A stretch of 64,000 nt of DNA from Sphingobacteriales bacterium UTBCD1 (GCA_002066995.1 MWTC01000041.1:1-64000); one strand, 5' to 3'. Numbered from the stretch's first letter, positions 36,070-45,141 are shown. A program made the numbers and translations. Notes: a model not told the origin generated them from the letters alone.

Positions 36070-37287
36070 TTATAAATATTTTAATATTATTTCTTCCAGT
36101 TTTTTATCGGTTTCATCTCCATAGCCTTCCTGGATGAAAACAATTTTCCCGTTTCTATCAATTAAAAACAGAGTGGGATATCCTGACACCCGGTAATTCT
36201 TTGCTGTTTCACCTCCTTCTAACAGCACGGTGTAAGTCACCCCCCGTTTTTTGAGAAACGAGGAGATATCATCTTCTTCTTTGTCATAAGGATCAATTCC
36301 AATGATCTTAAGGCCTTTGTTTTTGTATTTTTCATGGAGAGACTGCAACCCGGGCAGAGCAAGCATACATGGATAGCAGGATTTATAAAAGAAATCTATT
36401 AGAACCAACTTACCTTTTAAATTTTGCAAACTTACTTTTTCCCCGGTCAATGAACCCAGTTCCCATGGAGGTGCAATAGTGTCTAATGGCAGCGGATCAG
36501 GCTTTTGATAAGGTGAGTAATCTTTCATTTTGTAATAAGAAGGTATGGATCCCAGGGTAAAAATGTTTTCTGGTATTGAACTATTTATATCATATTTATT
36601 CAGGACGAATTTCTCGTATTGATACATTGTGTCTTTATTCATCACAAAGTCATAGGCCTGGGAATATTGGACAGGTATCAGGTCTTTCTTAGTGATCCAG
36701 AAATGAAGTTCATTTCTTAACAATTGTATTGGATCATTAGCGTCATTTTCCAGAGTTTTGTTTTCCTGTATGCGATAGCATAAAGTATTGTTTATGTATT
36801 CTTCGCCTATAAATTTGAAATTATGTTTGTTGTCAAGATAGTCTGAATCATGCGGTAGTGGTGAGCTTTTCAGGCTCGTTAGAGGAGAATAGAAAGTATA
36901 GTTGTGACTAAATGATTTGATATCATCCGCCCACATCGTCTTCGACATAATTATTGCAGTACTGTCCCTGGCATTGGTTGTTATGAAGTCATTGCCCGAA
37001 TAAAGCACTTCGCCGGTAAGCTCATTTTTAATGTATTTTTTGTAGTGAAAAACTGACGAATACAGTGAGTCGTCTTTTGATTTTCGAAAATAACAATCAA
37101 AGGAATTTTTCATTGTGTCTTTTCCGGTCATGAATTTTATATAATAGTCCATTTCATAATGCCCGCTTTGTACAGCCTGGCATTTTTCATAGGATCTCTT
37201 TAAAATGTCAGTTGCGCTCTGAGCGAATAAAGCGCATGAAACTATTGGCAGAATAGACGCAAGAAAAACTTTATATCTCATGATCAA
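36070..37287 (-). CDS. secreted TlpA-like thioredoxin-fold protein
   Basis: 405 aa with a signal peptide (start possibly at the second ATG, 37281; cleavage after LFAQ). Residues ~25-255 form a domain with a lipoprotein-carrier-like pattern (SGHYEMDYYIKFMTGKDTMKN). Residues ~265-405 are a TlpA/AhpC-type thioredoxin fold: LGSLTGEKVSLQNLKGKLVLIDFFY, then the CxxC active site SCYPCM, and GYPTLFLIDRNGKIV. The active-site pair is CYPC, unlike the WCxxC of the island thioredoxins. It probably acts in periplasmic thiol reduction or as a peroxiredoxin-like reductase; partner unknown. Confidence 0.82.
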   Translation of the reverse strand: MIMRYKVFLASILPIVSCALFAQSATDILKRSYEKCQAVQSGHYEMDYYIKFMTGKDTMKNSFDCYFRKSKDDSLYSSVFHYKKYIKNELTGEVLYSGNDFITTNARDSTAIIMSKTMWADDIKSFSHNYTFYSPLTSLKSSPLPHDSDYLDNKHNFKFIGEEYINNTLCYRIQENKTLENDANDPIQLLRNELHFWITKKDLIPVQYSQAYDFVMNKDTMYQYEKFVLNKYDINSSIPENIFTLGSIPSYYKMKDYSPYQKPDPLPLDTIAPPWELGSLTGEKVSLQNLKGKLVLIDFFYKSCYPCMLALPGLQSLHEKYKNKGLKIIGIDPYDKEEDDISSFLKKRGVTYTVLLEGGETAKNYRVSGYPTLFLIDRNGKIVFIQEGYGDETDKKLEEIILKYL

Positions 37288-37352
37288 CTTTAAATGTAGT
37301 AATATATGTGTATAAAAAACCAGTTATTTGAATCAATTAAAAAAGGGTGATT

Positions 37353-40289
37353 TTACTCCTTGATCAGCTTATACGATTTCCCTATCTTTTTATTTGCACC
37401 GATCACATAAACAAAATAGATCCCGTTTGTCAGAGGAGAAATATCAACACTGAAACTATTATCGCCTTTCAAAAAATTGACCGGTGATGAAATTTTCAGC
37501 AGGCCTTTTGAATCATAAACCCTGATCTCGCCGTTTCCTTCCGAAGCCGAGTTATGATTTACGGTGATGCTGTTCCTGGCAGGATCGGGGTAAAGAACAG
37601 GAAGCCTGTCCATATCATCCTTTGATAATTTTCCGGGATCTGGTAACCCGTTACCGTTGCCCTCATCTTCATCCTGGACAACAAATGTGACCGGTTGCTT
37701 TACATAAGCAGCCACTTTTCTACCTTCCTGAATTGCGGGTGTCCAATTAGGTCCTTTCTTCAGCATCTCAATTACCTTGTTTTCCATTCCAAATCCGAAA
37801 TGAGTCAATGCTTTTATGTCTTGTAGTGTGCCGTCTCTTTCGACTATGAATTGCGCCATGACAGTGTAAGACCCGGCCGGCGCCCCGCTGTCTGCAGGAT
37901 TATAACTGCTTAATGAACGGGTAAGAAACTTTCTCCACGCTTCATCTCCTCCGGGGAACCTTGCTACTATTTCGGGTTTTACAAAGATTTTTTTATCATC
38001 CGAAATACTTTTTGTAAAATCCTGGCTTTTTACTTCTGTAAGTGTTTTCCCAACCGGCACTGTTCCATCAACCACAAAAGTGACCGGCTGTTTTCTATAT
38101 GCAGTTACCTTCCTCCCGTTTTGTATAGCCGGGATCCAGTGTGGACCTTTCTTAATGATACGAACAGCGGCCTCTTCCATTCCATACCCAAAATGAGTCA
38201 ATGGCCTTACATCCCTGATGCTTCCGTCCTCATCAACTATGAATTGAATAAATACCGTGTAAGTTCCTTTCGGAGCTCCGTTCTTTGCAGGGTCGAATCC
38301 AGTTAAATTTCTTTCAAGATATTTTCTCCAGGCCATATCTCCTCCCGGAAAGCTTGCTTCTATTTCAGGTTTTTCAAAGACTTTGTTATCCGGACCGATC
38401 GTATCAACCAAAGTGACTTCAATTACTTTGGGTTCCTGGATTTTTGCATCTTCAAAAACAATCACTCCTTTTTTGGCGCCAGCGCCGAATTTTTGAATAG
38501 CTTCCGGATCGTCTTTAGGATAAAAAACTATCGTCTTTGCAATCACTGTTTTATTGGAAATATTCTTCGAAGCAATTTCTTTTCCGTTAAAAAAGAATAG
38601 TGCATCTTTCAAATCAGCATTTTGTGAATCTGATTTAAAGATTATTGTATCTGACAAAATTGAAAATGAATTATTCTGTTTTCCACCTATAATGATGGCT
38701 CCTTTACTGTTCATCTCCTGCTTTAGTGTTATTGCTGTAATAGCGGGTATGGTGTCGGTCATCTCAATTGTTCTCTCTTCCCGGCCCTCGTTTTCCTTTT
38801 GCAGAAAATATTGATCTATGGATTGTAAAACAGCTTCTGCGATCTTCTCCTGGTTTCCCGGCTGTGTAATGAAGTTCAGATCATTATTGTCGGTCATGTA
38901 TCCCAATTCAACCATGGCAGAAGGGCATCGGGTGTTTTCCAAAACCCATATCTTATTTTTTGACCGGGTCTGAATGGACATGGTTGTTGTATGCACTTGA
39001 TAGAGATAATTCAGCAGGATAGATCCCAGTATCCTGTTCTCGCTGTAATATGTCTTATTGAAATAAGGAACATACACTTCGATCCCTGATTTTTTGTCTG
39101 ATATTCCGGTAGAGGGCGCCTGTGCATTCACATGAAATGAAATAAAAAGATCTGCGTTGTTTTCATTGCTTAATGCAGTTCTGTTTTGCAGGGGGATTGT
39201 TGCATCTCCATCTCGGGTAAGAAGTATGTTAAGATTATCATCGGTGTTGAGCGATTTTACTTTTTGAGCTATTTCCAATACAATGTTTTTTTCTAAGGTA
39301 CCATCACTTCCCGTTGTTCCCGGTTCGGAACCGCCATGCCCGGCATCAATGACCACCGTGTAGGTTTTGCCGGGAGGCAAGTGAGACCGGGAGTTCTCTT
39401 TCTCTTTATACTTAAAAGCTACCAATGCCAGCACTATGGCGGCAACAGGAAGCACCAATACCTTCCGCAGGTATTGCTGTCCGGGTTTTGTGGATGTGGT
39501 TAACATGGCTATACGTCTTTTTATTTGATTATGAAAAAAAGGATTGACCAGGCTGTTGTGTGTATTGAGCGCCTGCATCAGCAATAGTTCCGCATATTCC
39601 CAATGGCCGTTCTCATTCACGGCATACTGATCCGCCAGGAATTCATGGATGGCTTTCAGTTCCTTTTTCATCAGGAAGAAAAAAGGATTGATCCAGAAAA
39701 CAACGGATGCCAGTTCCATGAACAGGATATCCCAACTGTGCTTTTGCTCAATATGAAACAGTTCATGGCGGAATATCTGTTCTCCTTTTTCAGATCTAAG
39801 TTCTATTTTCCTGTTCCAGAAAAGCCAGTTGAAAAAAGAAAAGGGAGTGCCGGGTTCATCCGTGTTCACAAATTTTATTTTCTCTACCTTTTCTACCGGG
39901 TTATGCCGGATGATCAGCCTGATCTTCCTCAATGAAAGAATGATTTTGAGAAGCACAACGGAAGCGATCAGAATATAGATGGCATATAAAATATTTTGCC
40001 AGGTAAACAGATTTTCGGGTTGGGCTTTGATAATTATATTACCGGCGCTTTGCGTATCAACGGTAATGTTCGAAAGTGAGTATAGAATAATCGAAGAATG
40101 GGCCTGATCATGAGTGAAATAGACAGGAATGTTCAAAAAGGGAATGAAGATGCTGACCAGGGTCGCCATGAGAATATAGGCCCTGTTATACCGGTGAAAT
40201 TTCTTGTTTCTTAAAAAAAGATGATAATAAGAATACAAGATACCGGAAGCGATGATAACCTGTACCAGGTAATAGATCAGTGCTTTCAT
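37353..40289 (-). CDS. M56 (BlaR1-like) sensor fused to amidase, two TonB_C domains and T9SS tail
   Basis: 978 aa. Membrane helices (~1-25, ~36-58, ~105-125, ~270-290) flank an M56 zinc metallopeptidase with HELFH in RHELFHIEQKH (~175) and EFLADQYA (third ligand). Periplasmic part: an N-acetylmuramoyl-L-alanine amidase_3 domain (~305-490, VVIDAGHGGSEPG, ISFHVNAQ, VELGYMTD), then a small domain with an AIIIGGKQ motif, then two tandem TonB_C repeats (~635-735 and ~775-875, both with FPGGDxAWRKFL and GPxWxPAIQxGRKV), then a Por-secretion-type C-terminal domain (~895-978). The start overlaps blaI by four bases. M56 proteins act as transmembrane beta-lactam or wall-stress sensors; the added amidase could let the protein cut or sense peptidoglycan directly. 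The role is inferred. Confidence 0.88.
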   Translation of the reverse strand: MKALIYYLVQVIIASGILYSYYHLFLRNKKFHRYNRAYILMATLVSIFIPFLNIPVYFTHDQAHSSIILYSLSNITVDTQSAGNIIIKAQPENLFTWQNILYAIYILIASVVLLKIILSLRKIRLIIRHNPVEKVEKIKFVNTDEPGTPFSFFNWLFWNRKIELRSEKGEQIFRHELFHIEQKHSWDILFMELASVVFWINPFFFLMKKELKAIHEFLADQYAVNENGHWEYAELLLMQALNTHNSLVNPFFHNQIKRRIAMLTTSTKPGQQYLRKVLVLPVAAIVLALVAFKYKEKENSRSHLPPGKTYTVVIDAGHGGSEPGTTGSDGTLEKNIVLEIAQKVKSLNTDDNLNILLTRDGDATIPLQNRTALSNENNADLFISFHVNAQAPSTGISDKKSGIEVYVPYFNKTYYSENRILGSILLNYLYQVHTTTMSIQTRSKNKIWVLENTRCPSAMVELGYMTDNNDLNFITQPGNQEKIAEAVLQSIDQYFLQKENEGREERTIEMTDTIPAITAITLKQEMNSKGAIIIGGKQNNSFSILSDTIIFKSDSQNADLKDALFFFNGKEIASKNISNKTVIAKTIVFYPKDDPEAIQKFGAGAKKGVIVFEDAKIQEPKVIEVTLVDTIGPDNKVFEKPEIEASFPGGDMAWRKYLERNLTGFDPAKNGAPKGTYTVFIQFIVDEDGSIRDVRPLTHFGYGMEEAAVRIIKKGPHWIPAIQNGRKVTAYRKQPVTFVVDGTVPVGKTLTEVKSQDFTKSISDDKKIFVKPEIVARFPGGDEAWRKFLTRSLSSYNPADSGAPAGSYTVMAQFIVERDGTLQDIKALTHFGFGMENKVIEMLKKGPNWTPAIQEGRKVAAYVKQPVTFVVQDEDEGNGNGLPDPGKLSKDDMDRLPVLYPDPARNSITVNHNSASEGNGEIRVYDSKGLLKISSPVNFLKGDNSFSVDISPLTNGIYFVYVIGANKKIGKSYKLIKE

Positions 40290-40657
40290 CTTTTTTGATT
40301 TTGTTGTTTTTTGATCTGCTGAAGCAGTGTTTCCAGTTCTTCTACGGAAATATTATTTTCCTTTACTAAAAACGAAACCACGTTGCTGAAAGAACCTTCG
40401 AAATAATTCTTTGCAATCTGTTTGATGCTCCTCTTGGAATACTCATCTTTGGAAACAACCGGATAATATTGATGATGACGGCCTAAAATATTCACCCCGA
40501 TAAATTCTTTATCGATCAGGATCCGCAACAGCGTAGCCACTGTATTTTGATGCGGTTTTGGCGCTGGCATTGCTTCCACGATCTCTCTTAAGAATGCTTT
40601 TTCTAATTTCCATACAGCCTGCATGATCTGTTCTTCTGCTTTTGTCAATGTTTTCAT
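40286..40657 (-). CDS. BlaI/MecI/CopY family repressor
   Basis: 123 aa. Winged helix: LTKAEEQIMQAVWKLEKAFLREIVEAM, then PHQNTVATLLRILIDKEFIG. The C-terminal dimer half ends in QQIKKQQNQKR. It represses its own operon until the co-encoded M56 protease cleaves it, as in the BlaR1/BlaI paradigm. It shares a 4-base overlap with the M56 gene and lies just upstream of two matching operator candidates. Confidence 0.93.
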   Translation of the reverse strand: MKTLTKAEEQIMQAVWKLEKAFLREIVEAMPAPKPHQNTVATLLRILIDKEFIGVNILGRHHQYYPVVSKDEYSKRSIKQIAKNYFEGSFSNVVSFLVKENNISVEELETLLQQIKKQQNQKR

Positions 40658-40683
40658 TTCTGCTTTTTATAAATCAAAGCTAT

Positions 40684-40719
40684 AACTAATTTTTTAGTTT
40701 AACAACTAAATATTTAGTT
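40684..40719 (-). promoter_or_regulatory. twin BlaI operator candidates
   Basis: Two 16-bp perfect inverted repeats with the same outer arms: AACTAA-TTTT-TTAGTT (40684-40699) and AACTAA-ATAT-TTAGTT (40704-40719), centre to centre 20 bp. They lie 27-62 bases upstream of the blaI start, and upstream of ftsE on the other side, so the repressor could influence both. Confidence 0.65.
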
Positions 40720-40780
40720 AATGAAAAAAATTGAGCTTTTCTAAACAGAGTTTCCTTTATTTTGCAGCAAATGCCACAGA

Positions 40781-41470
40781 ATGCAGGAAGCAATTATTGA
40801 ATTAAAGCACACGAACATATACCAGGGAGGCAACCTGATCTTACAGGATGTAAATCTCACTGTTAATAAAAGTGAGTTTGTCTATTTGGTAGGTAAGACC
40901 GGCACCGGCAAATCAAGCTTGCTGAAAACACTTTATGGCGAATTGCCTTTGCGTGAAGGTGAGGGTACGGTTGCAGGATTTAATTTGAAAACAATTGATT
41001 GGAAAAAACTCCCTTACCTGCGCCGTAATCTTGGGGTGGTATTCCAGGATTTTCAGCTTCTGACAGACCGGAATGTAAATAACAACCTGAAATTTGTACT
41101 GAGAGCAACCGGGTGGACAGATGAAAAAATGATGGACAACAAGATTGAAGACGTACTGGATAAAGTCGGGTTGAAAGCGAAAGGGTTTAAAATGCCTTAT
41201 GAGCTAAGTGGCGGCGAACAGCAGAGGGTGGACATTGCAAGGGCTTTATTGAATTCGCCAAAAGCCTTACTGGCAGATGAACCAACCGGCAACCTAGACC
41301 CGGAGACCTCTGATGAGATCATGCATTTGCTTTTTGACATTTCGAAAGATTCCGGCACTGCGGTGATCATGGCTACTCATGATTATATTGTTGTACAGAA
41401 ATTTCCCGCACGGATGATCAGGACGGAAAAAGGCAGGGTAATAGATAATGCTACCATAAGTATTGAATAA
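40781..41470 (+). CDS. ftsE: cell division ATP-binding protein FtsE
   Basis: 229 aa ABC ATPase. Walker A GKTGTGKSSLL (~residue 38), Q-loop VFQDFQLLTDRNV, signature LSGGEQQRVDIARALL (~142), Walker B ALLADEPTGNLDP and H-loop MATHDY. The LLTDRNVNNNL and FQDFQLL motifs are FtsE-type. With FtsX it controls peptidoglycan hydrolases at the septum, but no ftsX lies here. It converges with the glycosyltransferase gene, overlapping it by 20 bases (41451-41470). Confidence 0.87.
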   Translation: MQEAIIELKHTNIYQGGNLILQDVNLTVNKSEFVYLVGKTGTGKSSLLKTLYGELPLREGEGTVAGFNLKTIDWKKLPYLRRNLGVVFQDFQLLTDRNVNNNLKFVLRATGWTDEKMMDNKIEDVLDKVGLKAKGFKMPYELSGGEQQRVDIARALLNSPKALLADEPTGNLDPETSDEIMHLLFDISKDSGTAVIMATHDYIVVQKFPARMIRTEKGRVIDNATISIE

Positions 41471-42584
41471 GCCTCATAGTATTTTTCTCCACATCATAAG
41501 TATCGCCAAGCAGGCGTTTCCTCAATGTGATCTCTTCGGCAGTAAAAGGCTGATGATAGAGTTGCAGGATGATTGATGCAAATGCATTTGCATTCGCCCC
41601 GATATGGCAGGCCGGATCCAGGCCTGTACCGGCAATCATTGGTTCATTCACGATGCAATGCCTGCCCTCAAATAATGCATGGAGCAGTTTCAGGCGGATG
41701 CCGGTTGTTTTCATATTAAAACAGGGAAGTATGTTAATATGTGCCTTACGGATAAGATCATTCATTTCTGTGGCCGAAGGATTCGCTACCAGGCAGGTAT
41801 GTTGAAAAAGATGAGCCTGCTTTTCCAGGCTTTGGGAAGGATTTTTGCCGGCAATAACCAATGGAGTTTTTATTCTGGTAAAAACTTTTTGCAATAACCA
41901 TTTGGCAGCTTCTTCATTTTCAGGAACGGAAAGATTGCCATGATACAGGCAAAAATTGCCGGCGCCTTCTTCGCTATTTACCTGCTGCCAGTCAGGAAAT
42001 GTGGGAATGAACCCGACATTTGGTAAACGGTAAAGAGCTTCCAGAACCTGAACGTCTTCTTTGGATACGCAGGCATACATGCACTCTTTGGGCAAATGAT
42101 GATTGTATTTTTTCAACAGCCTGCTTTCATTTCTGAAATAAAGTTTTTTGAGTATCTTCTTTTCCGACCTGGCCAGTTCCCTGTAGTAGGTGCTTTCTTC
42201 ATTGTGCATTCTTACCACCACTTTCCTTTTCGAAATATCAAGGAACGGGAGTATCCCTGTGCAATGAACCCCTTCCAGAAGGATGGGGTGTTCATCTTTT
42301 TTCAGATCATTGATCAGTTCATCATTGATCCGCGAAGCAACGATATAAGGCAGTTTTAAAGAGAAGCCCTGAATACCGGTTTTTCTTTTATAAATATGTA
42401 TCGTTTCACAAAACTGGTTCAGTTCGTTGGGAGTCCCTCTTTCGTTGTAACTGAAATAGTGAAGATGGATCAGAACACCGAGTTTTTTGAACATCATGAT
42501 CCGGTTCATCATGTCAATGGCACCGCCATAATCCGGTGGCCAGGGTACATCAAGGCAAACAATATGAAGCTGTTTTTCGGGCAC
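41451..42584 (-). CDS. glycosyltransferase (GT4-like)
   Basis: 377 aa GT-B type enzyme. N-terminal Rossmann-like domain starting HIVCLDVPWPPDYGGAIDMMNR, the usual donor-acceptor arrangement, and C-terminal GNLSVPENEEAAKWLLQKVF, PLVIAGKNPSQ, NILPCFNMKTTGIRLKLLHALFEGRHCIVNEPM, which includes the sugar-nucleotide binding motif in modified form. Family 1/4 is likely; acceptor and donor are unknown. It faces the island at its upstream side; removing the island would place it behind the glycosyltransferase gene at 56276 on the same strand. Confidence 0.82.
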   Translation of the reverse strand: MPEKQLHIVCLDVPWPPDYGGAIDMMNRIMMFKKLGVLIHLHYFSYNERGTPNELNQFCETIHIYKRKTGIQGFSLKLPYIVASRINDELINDLKKDEHPILLEGVHCTGILPFLDISKRKVVVRMHNEESTYYRELARSEKKILKKLYFRNESRLLKKYNHHLPKECMYACVSKEDVQVLEALYRLPNVGFIPTFPDWQQVNSEEGAGNFCLYHGNLSVPENEEAAKWLLQKVFTRIKTPLVIAGKNPSQSLEKQAHLFQHTCLVANPSATEMNDLIRKAHINILPCFNMKTTGIRLKLLHALFEGRHCIVNEPMIAGTGLDPACHIGANANAFASIILQLYHQPFTAEEITLRKRLLGDTYDVEKNTMRLIQYLW

Positions 42585-43109
42585 TTTAAATTATGGTTGA
42601 CAGAAGGTGAAATTCTCCATTTCCTACAGATAACATTTTTGACCGGAAAAGGTTTTGATTCATTTTTAAAACCCGGTTTACCAGGGGAAATATAAAATTA
42701 CACTACTTCAAATATTTCATATAAAGATAATTCACTTGCTTTCCATAAGCTGATAAAAAATCATTGGAACTCTCCTTAGTATTGAAAAGCTTTTTTATGG
42801 AGAGCTGAAAGTAATAATATTGAGCATTTTCGACTAAAAAAATTAAACTTTAAATTGGGGTTCAATTTTCAGCTTGCCCCAAAAGTATAGTGAGAATGTC
42901 CTTGTTTAATTAGTGAAAAATCTCTTTTTGCTAATGTAAATGAATACATTAATTGAAAAATATGAGGGCGATACTTTGCAAAAAAAACGCTGAGCAATGG
43001 TAGTTAAGCAGCCTGATTTTTTAATCTTTTTCCCTAAAAACTAATAAAAATCTTAACTATAGGATTATATCTTAATTATTATGCTTAATATCCATTACAG
43101 ATTGAGCAA
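42585..43109. other. AT-rich border region of the island
   Basis: 525 bases without a gene. Apart from the glycosyltransferase remnant, it is AT-rich with no ORF of coding character. A 99-codon frame (42396-42695) is the antisense of the neighbouring gene. Confidence 0.55.
42652..42748 (-). pseudogene. 3' remnant of a glycosyltransferase gene
   Basis: On the minus strand the frame reads SLWKASELSLYEIFEVV then a stop, aligning with LCWQKEQIALKEIFEVV near the end of the protein encoded at 56276-57436. Past the stop the similarity continues (ISPGKPGFKN against ISSGNPVLKN). At the DNA level there is an exact 15-base match CACTACTTCAAATAT inside about 60 alignable bases. This is a degenerate copy of the 3' end of the 56276 gene, in the same orientation. 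Confidence 0.7.
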
Positions 43110-43346
43110 TTATTTATTTATTGCATTCTGTTTGCGGGGGGGGGGGATGCTATTTAAATATCTTCTTGCTGTTTCCAGGGTATAACCAAGTGCCTTTAAT
43201 ATTTCATCCAATCTCTCCTTCCTGAGATGATTACAATTTTCTAATTCTGAATAGCGCTGTTTAGTGATTTCCAATTTTTGGGCTACTTCCGATTGTTTCA
43301 TCTGACGGGAAGCCCGGAGAAGACGAATTTCATGAGGAGTAAACAT
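43110..43346 (-). CDS. XRE family HTH regulator
   Basis: 78 aa. A complete helix-turn-helix: MFTPHEIRLLRASRQMKQSEVAQKLEITKQRYSELENC, followed by a short helix (ERLDEILKALGYTLE) and a C-terminal tail SIPPPRKQNAINK. The tail is encoded across an 11-base C run, so slippage would change the last ten residues only. It is divergent from the island operon and is the obvious candidate regulator. Confidence 0.85.
   Translation of the reverse strand: MFTPHEIRLLRASRQMKQSEVAQKLEITKQRYSELENCNHLRKERLDEILKALGYTLETARRYLNSIPPPRKQNAINK
43136..43146 (-). repeat. C11 homopolymer in the XRE gene
   Basis: Eleven consecutive G on the plus strand (C on the coding strand), encoding the Pro run of the C-terminal tail. 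Long C/G tracts are rare in this AT-rich DNA and prone to slipped-strand mispairing. Confidence 0.9.
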
Positions 43347-43420
43347 ATGTAAGGTAATTAAGGTTACTCAAATATATTGAACCGAAAACTATAATCGAAA
43401 AAAAACATTTAATTAAAAAC

Positions 43421-43435
43421 TACCAGTTAGTGGTA
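43421..43435. promoter_or_regulatory. palindrome between XRE gene and island operon
   Basis: Perfect inverted repeat TACCA-GTTAG-TGGTA in the divergent intergenic region, a candidate operator for the XRE protein. It lies just upstream of the operon promoter. Confidence 0.45.
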
Positions 43436-43458
43436 TTGACTTAATCAAGGGGGCAAAA

Positions 43459-43490
43459 TTTGGCAGATAGACCCGGATAGTGAAAATTTG
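43459..43490 (+). promoter_or_regulatory. promoter of the island operon
   Basis: TTTG (43459-43462), 20-base spacer, AAAATTTG (43483-43490), one base off the TAnnTTTG box, 25 bases before the start codon at 43516. Confidence 0.55.
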
Positions 43491-43515
43491 AACAATAAAC
43501 CACTACTATATCGCT

Positions 43516-45141
43516 ATGGATTTATCAGCCATTTCCTATAAATACTTGCAATATTGTGGCATCAAGGTATCCCGTACTTTTTTAAACCGGCGTATAAAAT
43601 CGCATCCTGATTACCCGGCCCTTGTTTCATTTACAGATACACTGGAAGAGTTAGGACTGGAATATGAAGCTGTTCAGGCGGCTGAAGGAGATGTTGAGCA
43701 ATTAGGATTTCCATTCATGGCCGGTACTCCAAAAGCTGTAAATCGGTTTGAAATTATATCATCTCCTGCCTATTATCAGGATAATAAAGAAAAATTTCTC
43801 AACCGCTGGGATGGAGTGGCTGTTAAAGTAAAACCCGGTCAAAAAATACATTCAAAGGCCCATGAGGAATTTTCAAAGAAAGAAAAAAGAGCCACCGCTC
43901 ATTTGAAGATAGCCTCGGGTATTGGCCTCATTGTTTATCTGCTGGTTGCTTTATCACATTTTAATATTCCCCTGTTCCTTTTTTCTTTTTTAAGTATAGC
44001 GGGTATTGTTATTTGCACCCTGATAGCATTGCATAGTTTAGGGCACTCTAACGTTATAACAGAACAATTGTGCAGTACGTCAAAATCACAAAGTTGTAAT
44101 CTCGTTTTAAATTCAAAAATGGCAAAGATCACCGGGGAGATTGGCTTGGGCGATGCAGGTCTCATTTATTTTTCAGGCTTGCTTTTATTATCTCTTTTTG
44201 GGATAATTGCTAAAACCTCACCCGGCCAACTTTCTTTATTACTCATTCCATCTTTATTGGCAGTTTGCCTTAGCATTTTTTCAGTTTGGTATCAATGGAA
44301 GGTTGTAAAAGCATGGTGCAAAATGTGCCTGATGGTATCCGGAATTATCTGGCTCCAGCTTGCTGTTGTTTCTGTCGCCCTGTTGACTGAACAAAAAAAT
44401 TTTAATATCCCTGCTGAAACTATTCTTCAATTTGCTTTAGCTTTTTCCATAGCCTCTCTTTGGTGGTTTATTAAACCTCTTTTGGCGAAAAGAAGAGAGT
44501 TGGAATCAAAAACCATCGAAGCGCTGAAATGGAAAAGAAACCCCGATGTATTCTTGTCACTCCTGCACGAGCAAGAGAAGGCCGATACTGTATTAAAAGA
44601 TAATCCTTTGTTTTTAGGCAGCGCTAATGCGCCTTTGCAATTTACCGTTGTTTCTAACCCTTTTTGCAGGCCCTGTGCCCTGGCCCACCGACATTTGGAT
44701 GCATTGCTGGATAAATACCCGGAGTTTGTGAGCCTTTCAGTTATTCTTTCCATAAAAGATGCAACGGATATGGAAGATCGCAGGGTAGTGGCCGCCGGCC
44801 ATATTTTACAAGCCATTGAAAAAGGAAAAAAGAAAAGGCAGGTTTTGCATGACTGGTTTGAAACAATGAGTGTTGAAAAATTTTTAGAGATATATCCTTC
44901 ATCGGAAAATAATGGGTACAGTCCTGAACAAATTTTAAAAGAAAACAGCCAATGGATGGCCCGATACCCTGTACCGCATACACCATTTATTTACCTGAAC
45001 GGATATGCCATTCCCAAACAATATAAAACAGAAGATATAGAATCCATGATCGTTGATCTTAGTGACAAAATCAACCCATCATCAAATCGGATTTTAAAAG
45101 GATTGTATGAAAAAAAAATCGCTGATCTTAGTTGGCAATAA
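43516..45141 (+). CDS. C39-like / VKOR / thioredoxin fusion oxidoreductase
   Basis: 541 aa. Residues ~1-115 form a C39-peptidase-like domain (YLQYCGIKVSRTFLNRRIKS) that lacks the DCGPTC active site and is probably a peptide-binding module. Residues ~125-330 form a VKOR domain with several membrane helices, the outer loop cysteines C189/C197 in CSTSKSQSC, and the active site C268-x-x-C271 in WCKMC. Residues ~360-541 form a DsbA/thioredoxin-like domain with FCRPC (C384/C387) and the cis-proline PHTPFIYLNG. The architecture makes and relays disulfide bonds by passing electrons to quinone. It leads an overlapping operon with the GT29 and CMP-sugar synthetase genes, and the island peptides have six cysteines each, so it is very likely their oxidase. 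Confidence 0.88.
   Translation: MDLSAISYKYLQYCGIKVSRTFLNRRIKSHPDYPALVSFTDTLEELGLEYEAVQAAEGDVEQLGFPFMAGTPKAVNRFEIISSPAYYQDNKEKFLNRWDGVAVKVKPGQKIHSKAHEEFSKKEKRATAHLKIASGIGLIVYLLVALSHFNIPLFLFSFLSIAGIVICTLIALHSLGHSNVITEQLCSTSKSQSCNLVLNSKMAKITGEIGLGDAGLIYFSGLLLLSLFGIIAKTSPGQLSLLLIPSLLAVCLSIFSVWYQWKVVKAWCKMCLMVSGIIWLQLAVVSVALLTEQKNFNIPAETILQFALAFSIASLWWFIKPLLAKRRELESKTIEALKWKRNPDVFLSLLHEQEKADTVLKDNPLFLGSANAPLQFTVVSNPFCRPCALAHRHLDALLDKYPEFVSLSVILSIKDATDMEDRRVVAAGHILQAIEKGKKKRQVLHDWFETMSVEKFLEIYPSSENNGYSPEQILKENSQWMARYPVPHTPFIYLNGYAIPKQYKTEDIESMIVDLSDKINPSSNRILKGLYEKKIADLSWQ

Noticed and set aside
43516-43860. N-terminal domain of the VKOR fusion considered an active C39 peptidase
   Set aside because: The DCGPTC active site is absent; only the fold-level pattern remains.
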